From assembly GCA_001899145.1 (NCBI GenBank), contig MKVF01000030.1, forward strand, positions 62,001 to 126,000: a stretch of 64,000 nucleotides of DNA, in the 5' to 3' direction. The DNA comes from Flavobacteriia bacterium 40-80. GTDB taxonomy: Bacteria > Bacteroidota > Bacteroidia > Flavobacteriales_D > Crocinitomicaceae. The notes beneath the pieces were generated by a model that worked only from the letters and a program-made list of their open reading frames with translations, did no database searches and was not told the origin of the DNA. The position numbers and the translations under genes were made by a program. Positions 18,678 through 26,780 of the stretch are shown here, piece after piece (position 1 is the stretch's first letter; every line of letters starts with the position of its first letter).

Positions 18678-19024
18678 GTGAAATACCTTCTCATCTGCCC
18701 ACATAGTTCTTGTTAAATGACGATTCTTTTCACTTTTTTCAAATTTCATCCAAATACAAACAAGCTTAAGTATTGTATCATCGTGAACGAGGTAATTTTT
18801 GAAAGTATTCTTGTTGTTAATCTTCCAAATGTTTTTGAAACTGAATATATTTATCTGTCTGATTTACATTTAAATATTTGAAATCATTATTATCAATTCC
18901 GGATATTCATCAAAAGCTATAATTTATTCATTGAATAGTATTCTACGGTAATTTAATACGCTGTTTAACCGAAAGCCAATAATATTTTATATATTTTTAT
19001 ATTAAACTATTAAGAAAATTACTT
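18678..19024. other. AT-rich divergent intergenic region (uvrB / SprB-repeat adhesin)
   Basis: About 350 bp with no gene. It must hold the adhesin promoter, but no TTG-N19-TAnnTTTG match is close to 19025. No terminator or other structure stands out. Confidence 0.5.
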
Positions 19025-22000
19025 ATGAAAAATTTTGTACACCTACTATCTGTTTTTTTAATTTTTATATATACAAAACTTCAATATAAAAAAATTACTT
19101 CGCTGTTTTGTGTGGTCATAATCTTGCTGATTGGATGGAACGGAACAGCGCAGACAACAGTTCCATTTTCGGCGACCGGTACAACGAACTGGACAGTACC
19201 CGCAGGTGTTACATCCATTACAATTGAATGTTGGGGAGGCGGTGGAGCAGGAGGAGGAGTGCCTTCTAATAGTGGAACAGCCAGAACAGGGCGGGGCGGT
19301 GGAGGTGGTGCTTATGCAGTAAAAACGCTAGCAGTTACTCCTAATCAAACTGTAACAGTAATTGTGGGGACAGGAGGAACAGGAGGAACAGGAAATGGCC
19401 CTGCAGGAGGAGATAGTTATGCTCAATATGCAAGTTCAACAGTAGTATTAGCAAAAGGGGGGACTGGAGGAAATACAGCTACTGGAAATAATAATACAGG
19501 ATCGGTTGCCGGAGGAAGCAGCTCCGATTGTATCGGTGATGACGCCAAGAGCGGAGGTAATGGTGGCAGTGGAGGTTATGGCGGCGGTGGCGGTGGCGGT
19601 GGCGCAGGTAATAATGTTGTTGGTAATAATGGAACAGGAGGTATATCTTCTTGCGGTAATACCGGTACCGGGGGAACAGGTGGTTCTGGAAATCCTAACA
19701 ATGGAAAAGGTGGGGATGGAGGAAAATGTGTTCAAAATAATGAAAATTATGCTAACGCCGGAGGCAATGCCGCTACTTATGGAGGAGGAGGTGGCGGAGC
19801 CAGAAAAGGATCAGGCTCCAGCTCATCAGCCAAGGGAGGAAACGGTGCACAAGGTTATGTAATAATCACTTACACCGTTTCAGCATCAGCAACAATCACT
19901 ACTTCGTCCATTTCAGGCTCTCCTTTCTGTGCAGGAACAATAGTTTCTGTCCCTTTTACTATCTCGGGAGCATTTAACAGCGGGAACGTTTTTACCGCAC
20001 AGCTTTCAGACGCATCGGGCAACTTTGCTTCTCCGGTAAATATAGGAACTCTTTCCAGTACAGCAGCGGGTGCCATATCAGCAACTATCCCGGCAGGAAC
20101 AGCTTCGGGAACAGGATATCGTATTCGTGTCATAAGCAGTGACCCTGCTATAAACGGAACGGATAACGGAGTGAATCTGACCATAAATGCGCTCCCTTCA
20201 GCTCCAACAGCAGCTTCACCGCAGAATTTCTGCGGATCTGCAACCATTGCAGACCTTGCTCCTTCCGGAGCAGGCATCAGCTGGTACTCTTCCCCGTCAG
20301 GAGGAACACCGTTAGCCGGATCGGCAACATTGGCAACAGGAACTTATTACGTATCACAGACAACTAGTGGATGTGAAAGCAGCAGCACTTCGGTAGCCGT
20401 GACAGTGACTGCTAAACCTGCAACTCCAACGATTACTTCAACCCCTGCATCCTGTTCAGCAGCAGAAACAAGTACAATTTCAAACTATAATGCCGCTTAT
20501 ACCTACACCTTTACACCGGCAGGGCCAACAGCCGGAGCTGGTGGGGTCATCAGCAATATGGTCACAGGAACCAATTATAATGTGACCGCTTCAAGCGGTT
20601 CATGTCCGTCTGATGCAAGTGCTGCTTTCAGCAATGCAGATCAATTATCCGCTCCGTCGATCACCATCGGAACGGTAACAAATGCTACTTGTGGTAACAG
20701 CAACGGTGGCATTAATATCTCAATTTCCGGCGGCACGGCACCTTATAGTTACTCATGGTCAGACGGTTCGGTAGCACAGAATTTAACGGGTGTTCCTGCA
20801 GGAACTTATACGGTAACGGTCACAGACGATAATGGCTGTACTGCAACAAATGGAGCGGGCACAACTATCACAACTGCCTCTTCACCGGTTGTTACTGTCG
20901 GAACGGTAACAACTGCCACTTGTGGTAACAGCAACGGTGGCATTAATATCTCAATTTCCGGCGGAACAGCACCTTATAGTTACTCATGGTCAGATGGCTC
21001 GGTAGCACAGAATTTAACGGGTGTTCCTGCAGGAACTTATACGGTAACGGTCACAGACGATAATGGCTGTACAGCAACAAATGGAGCGGGTACGACTATC
21101 ACAAATGCCTCTTCACCGGTTGTTACTGTCGGAACGGTAACAACTGCCACTTGTGGTAACAGCAACGGTGGCATTAATATCTCAATTTCCGGCGGCACGG
21201 CACCTTATAGTTATTCATGGTCAGATGGCTCGGTAGCACAGAATTTAACGGGTGTTCCTGCGGGAACTTATACGGTAACGGTCACAGACGATAATGGCTG
21301 TACTGCAACAAATGGAGCGGGGACAACTATCACAAATGCCTCTTCACCGGTTGTTACTGTCGGAACGGTAACAACTGCTACCTGTGGTAACAGCAACGGT
21401 GGCATTAATATCTCAATTTCCGGCGGCACGGCACCTTATAGTTATTCATGGTCAGACGGTTCGGTAGCACAGAATTTAACGGGTGTTCCTACAGGAACTT
21501 ATACGGTAACGGTCACAGACGATAATGGCTGTACTGCAACAAATGGAGCGGGTACGACTATCACAAATGCCTCTTCACCGGTTGTTACTGTCGGAACGGT
21601 AACAACTGCTACTTGTGGTAACAGCAACGGTGGCATTAATATCTCGGTTTCCGGCGGAACAGCACCTTATAGTTACTCATGGTCAGATGGCTCGGTAGCA
21701 CAGAACTTAACGGGTGTTCCTGCAGGAACTTATACGGTAACGGTCACAGATGATAACGGCTGTACTGCAACAAACGGCCCAGGAACGACTATCACAAATG
21801 CCACTTCACCGGTTGTTACTGTCGGAACGGTAACAAATGCCACTTGTGGCAACAGCAACGGTGGCGTTGATATCTCTGTTTCCGGCGGCACGGCACCTTA
21901 TAGCTATTCATGGTCGGACGGCTCCGCCTCACAGAATTTAACGGGTGTTCCGGCAGGGACTTATACCGTAACGGTCACAGACGATAATGGCTGTACTGCA

Positions 22001-23332
22001 ACAAATGGAGCGGGTACGACTATCACAACTGCCTCTTCACCGGTTGTTACTGTCGGAACGGTAACAACTGCTACCTGTGGTAACAGCAACGGTGGCATTA
22101 ATATCTCAATTTCCGGCGGAACAGCACCTTATAGTTACTCATGGTCAGATGGCTCGGTAGCACAGAATTTAACGGGTGTTCCTGCAGGGACTTATACGGT
22201 AACGGTCACAGACGATAACGGCTGTACTGCGACAAACGGTACGGGCACAACTGTTCCTGACGTAAGCGGAGGCGGAGCGCCGAATATTACGGCACAGCCT
22301 CAGAATGCCGATATGTGTGCGAGCGGAAGCACTTTCGTTCAGGTTACGGCATCCGGAGCAACAGCTTATCAGTGGGAAATCTCCACAGATGGCGGAACAA
22401 CATGGGCGAATGTGACAAATAATACAAATTATACCGGAGCTACAACAAACCAGCTGACAATTTCCGGATTAGGAACGTCTGGCTCAGGTGTGCTTTACAG
22501 ATGCCAGGTAACAGGTCCTTGCGGAAATACGGCAACTAACAGTGCGGTATTAACGATCAGTGATATTGCGTTGATCACTTCTCAGCCTTCAAGCGAGGTT
22601 GTTTGTGAAGCGGTAACTCATACATTCAGTGTTCAGGCGGACTTAGCTGTATCTTACAGCTGGCAGATCAGCCTTGACGGAAGTACATGGTATGATTTGA
22701 ATAACAGTACTACTTATTCAGGAGTAAATACAGCGGCTTTGACAGTTGCGAATGCGCAGATGAACCTTAATAATACGAAATACCGCTGTTCAATTGCCGG
22801 AGCATGTGGAAGTTCTGTTTATACAAACTCAGCGGTGCTGACAGTGAACAAACGCCCGGAAGTTTATTTTGGCATTCCTCAGATAGCGTGTATTTATGAT
22901 TCCCCTTATTCTATCAATGAGGTGACTCCTTCAGGAGGCACATTCTCCGGACCTGGAATTTCCAATAACCTGTTTAATCCTGTAGCTGCAGGAATGGGCA
23001 ACCATACTATTACTTATACGGTAACGGAGAACGGGTGTTCCAGCTCAGCTTCTTCTATAATTGAAGTCAGTCAATGTCTTGGAATGACAGATCTGGTGAA
23101 AAATGAATTGTCCATTTTCCCTAATCCAACTTCTTCAATTGTTTATCTGAAAGGAACTGTTGAGAATTATGAAACAGCTGTTTTAATCGATAACCAGGGA
23201 AGAATGATTTCAAGCTGGGATTTGAAAACAACTGCTCAGTTTGATCTGTCTGATTTTGTAGATGGCTACTATTTTATCCGGGTTGTCGGAAAAGAGAATA
23301 CAGTAGTTACAAAGATTCAATTAGTGAAATAA
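19025..23332 (+). CDS. large secreted adhesin: Gly-rich domain, seven SprB repeats, Ig-like domains, T9SS sorting domain
   Basis: The product has 1435 residues. The N-terminus has two hydrophobic stretches; the second (about 26-43, ending GWNGTAQ) looks like the real signal-peptide core. A glycine-rich domain (WTVPAGVTSITIECWGGGG) spans about 50-285. Ig/CHU-like beta domains run to about 540. Seven near-identical 77-residue SprB repeats follow (about 542-1077; GTAPYSYSWSDGS, GTYTVTVTDDNGC). Ig-like modules fill 1085-1350. The C-terminal 80 residues are a type A sorting domain (LSIFPNPTSSIVYLK ... VTKIQLVK). SprB-type proteins are surface adhesins used in Flavobacterium gliding; that role is inferred here. 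The last 1050 bp are nearly identical to the end of the M43 protease gene at 59511. Confidence 0.93.
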   Translation: MKNFVHLLSVFLIFIYTKLQYKKITSLFCVVIILLIGWNGTAQTTVPFSATGTTNWTVPAGVTSITIECWGGGGAGGGVPSNSGTARTGRGGGGGAYAVKTLAVTPNQTVTVIVGTGGTGGTGNGPAGGDSYAQYASSTVVLAKGGTGGNTATGNNNTGSVAGGSSSDCIGDDAKSGGNGGSGGYGGGGGGGGAGNNVVGNNGTGGISSCGNTGTGGTGGSGNPNNGKGGDGGKCVQNNENYANAGGNAATYGGGGGGARKGSGSSSSAKGGNGAQGYVIITYTVSASATITTSSISGSPFCAGTIVSVPFTISGAFNSGNVFTAQLSDASGNFASPVNIGTLSSTAAGAISATIPAGTASGTGYRIRVISSDPAINGTDNGVNLTINALPSAPTAASPQNFCGSATIADLAPSGAGISWYSSPSGGTPLAGSATLATGTYYVSQTTSGCESSSTSVAVTVTAKPATPTITSTPASCSAAETSTISNYNAAYTYTFTPAGPTAGAGGVISNMVTGTNYNVTASSGSCPSDASAAFSNADQLSAPSITIGTVTNATCGNSNGGINISISGGTAPYSYSWSDGSVAQNLTGVPAGTYTVTVTDDNGCTATNGAGTTITTASSPVVTVGTVTTATCGNSNGGINISISGGTAPYSYSWSDGSVAQNLTGVPAGTYTVTVTDDNGCTATNGAGTTITNASSPVVTVGTVTTATCGNSNGGINISISGGTAPYSYSWSDGSVAQNLTGVPAGTYTVTVTDDNGCTATNGAGTTITNASSPVVTVGTVTTATCGNSNGGINISISGGTAPYSYSWSDGSVAQNLTGVPTGTYTVTVTDDNGCTATNGAGTTITNASSPVVTVGTVTTATCGNSNGGINISVSGGTAPYSYSWSDGSVAQNLTGVPAGTYTVTVTDDNGCTATNGPGTTITNATSPVVTVGTVTNATCGNSNGGVDISVSGGTAPYSYSWSDGSASQNLTGVPAGTYTVTVTDDNGCTATNGAGTTITTASSPVVTVGTVTTATCGNSNGGINISISGGTAPYSYSWSDGSVAQNLTGVPAGTYTVTVTDDNGCTATNGTGTTVPDVSGGGAPNITAQPQNADMCASGSTFVQVTASGATAYQWEISTDGGTTWANVTNNTNYTGATTNQLTISGLGTSGSGVLYRCQVTGPCGNTATNSAVLTISDIALITSQPSSEVVCEAVTHTFSVQADLAVSYSWQISLDGSTWYDLNNSTTYSGVNTAALTVANAQMNLNNTKYRCSIAGACGSSVYTNSAVLTVNKRPEVYFGIPQIACIYDSPYSINEVTPSGGTFSGPGISNNLFNPVAAGMGNHTITYTVTENGCSSSASSIIEVSQCLGMTDLVKNELSIFPNPTSSIVYLKGTVENYETAVLIDNQGRMISSWDLKTTAQFDLSDFVDGYYFIRVVGKENTVVTKIQLVK
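20650..22256 (+). repeat. seven tandem 231-bp SprB repeats
   Basis: The landmark TGTGG(T/C)AACAGCAACGG recurs at 20690, 20921, 21152, 21383, 21614, 21845 and 22076, exactly 231 bp apart. Units 1-5 and 7 differ at few positions; unit 6 is more divergent (GGVDISVSGG, SDGSASQ). The near-identity suggests recent expansion or ongoing conversion. Confidence 0.95.
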
Positions 23333-23355
23333 ATCTGATATTTTATAAAACGGAA
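22282..23355 (+). repeat. copy A of 1.07-kb direct repeat (pair with 62204-63277)
   Basis: From GAATATTAC to the bases just past the stop, this aligns without gaps to 62204-63277. The coding part is exactly the same length (1051 bp). Over the last 250 coding bases I count five differences, all silent. Homology runs about 20 bp past the stop (TATTTTATAAAAC) and ends before the terminators, which differ. Confidence 0.95.
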
Positions 23356-23385
23356 GGGACTGTCTCTAAAGAATAGTCCCTTTTT
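23356..23385 (+). terminator. intrinsic terminator after adhesin gene
   Basis: GGGACT/AGTCCC stem, 13-base loop, then five T. Confidence 0.75.
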
Positions 23386-23501
23386 CATTGCATTGATTTT
23401 GGGAGCGGCTATTTTTCAGTTTTTAGAAAAATAGTGAAAGACATGCTGCCAGGTTGCTCTCCCGAATGGAAATAGCGTGTTCTTGATTTAACAAAAAAAT
23501 A

Positions 23502-23526
23502 AATTGTAATATTTTTTATTACAATT
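23502..23526. promoter_or_regulatory. perfect dyad AATTGTAATA-N5-TATTACAATT, candidate Rrf2 operator
   Basis: Two 10-bp arms flank five T. The core is TGTAA-N9-TTACA (23505-23523), and the same core with the same spacing recurs at 23979-23997 before the next gene. The site covers the -33 region of the promoter at 23536, where a repressor could block polymerase. Confidence 0.7.
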
Positions 23527-23535
23527 AAAAGATTT

Positions 23536-23543
23536 TAATTTTG
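23536..23543 (+). promoter_or_regulatory. -7 element TAATTTTG for rrf2-type gene
   Basis: Fits TAnnTTTG and ends 7 bp before the ATG, so the transcript would start at or next to the start codon (nearly leaderless) if this element is used. Confidence 0.45.
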
Positions 23544-23550
23544 TTGCATT

Positions 23551-23961
23551 ATGAATAATACGCGATTTGCTACAGCAGTACATATTCTAACCATTCTTGC
23601 GGCCAATAGAGAAGAATGGCAGAGTTCAGATTTTATTGCAGGAAGCATTAATGTAAATCCTGTAATTGTCAGAAAGGAGCTTGGAGTTCTTCAGAGTGCG
23701 GGTTTTGTTGAAACCCGGAAGGGAAAGGAAGGAGGTGCTAAGCTGAACAAGGATGCCGGGTTAATTACGATAGATGAAATTTACCTTGCAGTAAAAAATT
23801 CCGAAGTACTGGGGAAAAAGAATCTGAAAACTAACCCGAAATGTCCGATCGGAAAACAAATCAATGGAAAACTGGAAGTATTGTTCAATGAAACAGATCA
23901 TTTGGTGATTGAATTTTTAAAGGATAAATCTTTAGCGGATTTTGTGAGACAATTTTTCTGA
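23551..23961 (+). CDS. Rrf2-family transcriptional regulator
   Basis: The product has 136 residues. The winged helix spans about 5-65 (FATAVHILTILA, SSDFIAGSINVNPVIVRKEL, LQSAGFVETRKGKEGGAKLN). Only one Cys is present (CPIGKQ near 108), so the three-Cys [2Fe-2S] site of IscR/NsrR is missing. It resembles the cluster-free YwnA-like branch. The gene lies between two TGTAA-N9-TTACA dyads and 55 bp before an NmrA-type oxidoreductase. I infer that it represses itself and its neighbour, possibly in response to electrophile, quinone or thiol stress. Confidence 0.9.
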   Translation: MNNTRFATAVHILTILAANREEWQSSDFIAGSINVNPVIVRKELGVLQSAGFVETRKGKEGGAKLNKDAGLITIDEIYLAVKNSEVLGKKNLKTNPKCPIGKQINGKLEVLFNETDHLVIEFLKDKSLADFVRQFF

Positions 23962-23978
23962 TTTTTTTTGAATATAAA

Positions 23979-23997
23979 TGTAACAAAAATAATTACA
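23979..23997. promoter_or_regulatory. second TGTAA-N9-TTACA dyad, candidate Rrf2 operator
   Basis: The arms TGTAA (23979-23983) and TTACA (23993-23997) have the same 9-bp spacing and the same ATT right flank as the dyad at 23502-23526. It sits in the 55-bp gap before the oxidoreductase gene. Confidence 0.65.
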
Positions 23998-24016
23998 ATT
24001 AAAAATAAAAACAGCT

Positions 24017-24871
24017 ATGAAAATAGGTATTACAGGAGCAACAGGACAATTAGGGAATTTGGTCGTTGCAAAATTAAAAGAGAAAACAGCTGCAGAAAAT
24101 TTAGTGGCATTGGTACGAACACCGGAAAAAGCAGGGAATTTAGGTATCGAAGTTCGTATGTTTGACTATAATCAGCCTTCAGGATTGTCGGAAGCATTGA
24201 AAGGTATTGATATTCTGTTTTTGATTTCCGGTAGTGAAATCGGAAAGCGTGCAGAGCAGCATCAAAATGTTATAAATGCGGCAAAAGAAGCCGGAATAAA
24301 ACGAATTGTGTACACCAGCTTGTTACATGCAGATCGTTCAACGCTGGTACTTGCACCGGAACATCTGGCAACAGAAACGGCTATTAAAGCATCCGGACTA
24401 ACCTATACTATTTTAAGAAATGGCTGGTACACCGAGAATTATACAGCTTCTATTCCTGCTGCGCTTCAGGCAGGAACATTTACAGGGAGCGCAGGTGACG
24501 GAAAGATAGCTTCTGCTTCCCGTTCAGATTTTGCAGATGCTGCTGTAGCTGTCTTGACAGGACCAGGCCATGATGGAAAAATATATGAGCTGGCAGGAGA
24601 CGAATATTATACATTGACAGACTTTGCTGCCGTGTTATCCGAAATTACCGGGAAAAATATTCCATATCAGAATTTGCAGGAAGCGGATTATACAAGTGCA
24701 TTGATACAGGCAGGTTTACCTGAACCATTAGCAGCTGCATTTGCAAGTTTTGATGCGTCTGCTGCAAAGGGCGATCTATATGATTCGGGTAAACAGCTGT
24801 CACAATTAACAGGTCATTCGACCATGACGCTGGCAGATGCAATTAAAAAGGCGTTAGCCGGCTATAAATGA
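24017..24871 (+). CDS. NmrA/QorB-type NAD(P)-binding oxidoreductase
   Basis: The product has 284 residues. Atypical short-chain dehydrogenase fold: nucleotide motif GITGATGQLGNLV at 3-15, FLISGSE near 73-79, and an NmrA-like lobe (RIVYTSLLHAD, LRNGWYTENY, YELAGDEYYTLTDFAAVL). No Tyr-x-x-x-Lys catalytic pair is apparent, as in NmrA proteins. QorB-type members reduce quinones with NADPH; others only sense the cofactor. It is paired with the Rrf2 regulator upstream. Substrate is unknown. Confidence 0.88.
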   Translation: MKIGITGATGQLGNLVVAKLKEKTAAENLVALVRTPEKAGNLGIEVRMFDYNQPSGLSEALKGIDILFLISGSEIGKRAEQHQNVINAAKEAGIKRIVYTSLLHADRSTLVLAPEHLATETAIKASGLTYTILRNGWYTENYTASIPAALQAGTFTGSAGDGKIASASRSDFADAAVAVLTGPGHDGKIYELAGDEYYTLTDFAAVLSEITGKNIPYQNLQEADYTSALIQAGLPEPLAAAFASFDASAAKGDLYDSGKQLSQLTGHSTMTLADAIKKALAGYK

Positions 24872-24879
24872 TTATTTCA

Positions 24880-24912
24880 GGCTCCATTTATAATTAATGG
24901 AGCTTTCTTTTT
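24880..24912 (+). terminator. intrinsic terminator after oxidoreductase gene
   Basis: GCTCCATT/AATGGAGC 8-bp stem, 7-base loop, then a T-rich tract (TTTCTTTTT). Confidence 0.75.
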
Positions 24913-24969
24913 ATCTTAAAAGAAAGCAGAAATTAAATGTTACTCATTTAAAAATTCTATTTTTAAACC

Positions 24970-25389
24970 ATGAATTGGATTACAACAGATATTGACAAGG
25001 TAAATCAGCTGAACCGTAATACGCTGATGGAAACATTAGATATAAAATGCGTTGCTGTTCATGACAATATAGTAGAGATGACCATGCCTGTAAGTCCTAA
25101 GAACCATCAGCCGATGGGACTGCTTCATGGTGGAGCAAGCGTGGCACTGATTGAAAGTGTAGGATCACTGGGTTCAGCGTTGCTGATCGATACCCGGAAA
25201 GAAGCCTGTGTCGGACTGGAAGTGAACGCAAACCATCTGAATGCAGTAAAAACGGGAATGGTCCGTGCTATTGCCGAGATCATACACTGTGGAAGAAGAA
25301 CACATGTGTGGAAAGTGGATGTCATCGATGAGGAAACGAAAAAGATGGTATGTACGGGGCGTTTAACGGTAATGATTATACAACGCTGA
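24970..25389 (+). CDS. hotdog-fold thioesterase (PaaI/MenI-like)
   Basis: The product has 139 residues. Signature NHQPMGLLHGGASVALIESVGSLGS (about 44-68), with the Gly-Gly turn and Glu of 4-HBT-II thioesterases. The stop overlaps the menF start (TGATG), so translation is probably coupled. In that setting the likely substrate is 1,4-dihydroxy-2-naphthoyl-CoA in menaquinone synthesis, but this rests on the neighbour, not on a diagnostic residue. Confidence 0.88.
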   Translation: MNWITTDIDKVNQLNRNTLMETLDIKCVAVHDNIVEMTMPVSPKNHQPMGLLHGGASVALIESVGSLGSALLIDTRKEACVGLEVNANHLNAVKTGMVRAIAEIIHCGRRTHVWKVDVIDEETKKMVCTGRLTVMIIQR

Positions 25390-26354
25390 TGGATCTGATT
25401 AAAATTCGCTATCCGGAAAGCCAGGCAGTGACTTATGCCGGAAAACTTATAAATTTCAGTGATAAACCTTCTCATTCCGGTTTTTTAGTAACAGATTTCA
25501 CGACTGAAAAGCTGTATCGCTTTGCTGTTACGGAACAATATGACAAACAAAAGGAATATCCTTTGCATTTCTCGGAAGAGGAACCGGTTGTTTATTCCAG
25601 GGAAGAATATATTTACCGGGCATCGGGATTTCTGGATGACCTGAAAAGAAAAAAATTCCTGAAAGCGATTTTTTCCAGGATTAAGAAAGTTGACTTTGAC
25701 AGCTCTCAGGTGCACCAGTTGTTTGAAAAGCTGTGTGAAGAATACCCTGATGCGTTCGTGTATATGCTGAGTTCTGAAAAATTGGGAACCTGGGTGGGCG
25801 CTTCTCCGGAATACGTGCTGGAGAAAATGGGAAAGGAATTATATACCATGTCTTTAGCCGGTACAAAAAAAGATGAATCCGTTGCCTGGACGGAAAAAGA
25901 AATACTGGAGCAGGAGTATGTAACGAAGTTTATCGAAAATTCCTTAAAGAACATAAAGGTGAATAATTTGAAGACCATCGGACCGTATGATTTTCATGCC
26001 GGGCCGGTGATTCATCTTAAAACGGATATCTATGCGGAAACAGACCTGAGCTCGCTGGAGCTCGCATTGTTTCTTCATCCTACGCCGGCGGTGAGCGGCT
26101 TACCGAAAATGGAAAGTCTTGATCTGATCGCTGAGCATGAAACACATTCGAGGAGCATATATGCAGGAATTATTGGTTTTTATGCGGATCAGAACAGTAG
26201 CTTGTATGTCAACCTTCGCTGTGCCCAGATTCGTAAAAATGCAGCCTATTTGTATTTGGGCGGAGGATTTACGAAAGATTCGGATGTGGAAAAAGAGTGG
26301 GAGGAAACGGAAAATAAATCCCGTACACTGATGAATATTATGGACAAATTATAA
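25389..26354 (+). CDS. menF: isochorismate synthase (MenF family)
   Basis: MenF converts chorismate to isochorismate, the first menaquinone step. I choose ATG 25389 (MDLIKIRYPESQAV), overlapping the thioesterase stop as TGATG; this gives 321 residues. Chorismate-binding motifs: LYTMSLAGTKK, LHPTPAVSGLPKMESLDLI, HSRSIYAGIIGFY, and the closing DSDVEKEWEETENKSRTL. The N-terminal part is short relative to E. coli MenF, as in other Bacteroidota. Anthranilate or aminodeoxychorismate synthase is less likely, given the PTPAV..P motif and the partner gene. Confidence 0.88.
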   Translation: MDLIKIRYPESQAVTYAGKLINFSDKPSHSGFLVTDFTTEKLYRFAVTEQYDKQKEYPLHFSEEEPVVYSREEYIYRASGFLDDLKRKKFLKAIFSRIKKVDFDSSQVHQLFEKLCEEYPDAFVYMLSSEKLGTWVGASPEYVLEKMGKELYTMSLAGTKKDESVAWTEKEILEQEYVTKFIENSLKNIKVNNLKTIGPYDFHAGPVIHLKTDIYAETDLSSLELALFLHPTPAVSGLPKMESLDLIAEHETHSRSIYAGIIGFYADQNSSLYVNLRCAQIRKNAAYLYLGGGFTKDSDVEKEWEETENKSRTLMNIMDKL

Positions 26355-26360
26355 ATAAGA

Positions 26361-26387
26361 AAAACCTGTCGGTCAACAGGTTTTTTT
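26361..26387. terminator. bidirectional terminator between menF and THX gene
   Basis: AAAACCTGT/ACAGGTTTT hairpin with T runs on both strands, placed between convergent genes. Confidence 0.8.
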
Positions 26388-26389
26388 CT

Positions 26390-26647
26390 TTATGCTTCAT
26401 CCTTCTTTGCAGAACTTTTTGTTGTTGTCTTTTTAGCTTTCGGAGCAGCTGCTTTTTCTTTCGGGGCTTTTTCTGCAGCTGGTTTTTTCGCAGCGGCTTT
26501 TTTAGGTTCCTCCGCCTTTACCGGTTTTTCCGCAGTGGCATTAAGAGATTTCTTTGCTGCCCGGATAGTAGATTTACTTGGGCGGGTATTTCCGTGCGAT
26601 CCCATCACCCGTTTTCCTTTTGTTGTCTTACGATCTCCTTTTCCCAT
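26390..26647 (-). CDS. 30S ribosomal protein THX with histone-H1-like tail
   Basis: The first 28 residues (MGKGDRKTTKGKRVMGSHGN, then TRPS) match THX/bS31, a small basic protein that stabilises the 30S head. The protein has 85 residues, much longer than the 26-residue Thermus protein. The extra 55 residues are almost only Lys, Ala, Pro, Glu and Thr (KKAAAKKPAAEKAPKEKAAA), like a histone H1 C-terminal tail. A strong promoter (26681-26710) suggests high expression. Confidence 0.88.
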   Translation of the reverse strand: MGKGDRKTTKGKRVMGSHGNTRPSKSTIRAAKKSLNATAEKPVKAEEPKKAAAKKPAAEKAPKEKAAAPKAKKTTTKSSAKKDEA

Positions 26648-26680
26648 AATTGTATTGTTTTGTTGTATTTCAGATTCTCA

Positions 26681-26710
26681 CAAATATAACATTCCTAATC
26701 AATTTAACAA
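26681..26710 (-). promoter_or_regulatory. promoter for THX gene (TTG-N19-TATATTTG)
   Basis: On the minus strand TTG (26710-26708) and TATATTTG (26688-26681) are exactly 19 bp apart. Confidence 0.8.
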
Positions 26711-26751
26711 GTATTTTTATGAGAAGTTAAGGTTAATACTCCGAAAAGGAT

Positions 26752-26759
26752 TAATTTTG
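26752..26759 (+). promoter_or_regulatory. -7 element TAATTTTG for marR-type gene
   Basis: Fits TAnnTTTG and lies 21 bp before the ATG. No TTG at -33. Confidence 0.45.
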
Positions 26760-26766
26760 TAACTAT

Positions 26767-26776
26767 TACCATGGTA
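26767..26776. promoter_or_regulatory. 10-bp palindrome TACCATGGTA before marR-type gene
   Basis: A perfect 10-bp palindrome lies between the -7 element and the start codon, where a MarR operator would repress. It is short, so chance is possible. Confidence 0.35.
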
Positions 26777-26780
26777 TATT

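Noticed and set aside
18657-18749. Upstream start for uvrB adding 31 residues
   Set aside because: The extra residues do not resemble UvrB and the TACTTTTG promoter element lies inside them.
20650-22256. CRISPR-like regular repeats
   Set aside because: The 231-bp units are contiguous, coding and in frame, with no unique spacers; they are SprB protein repeats.
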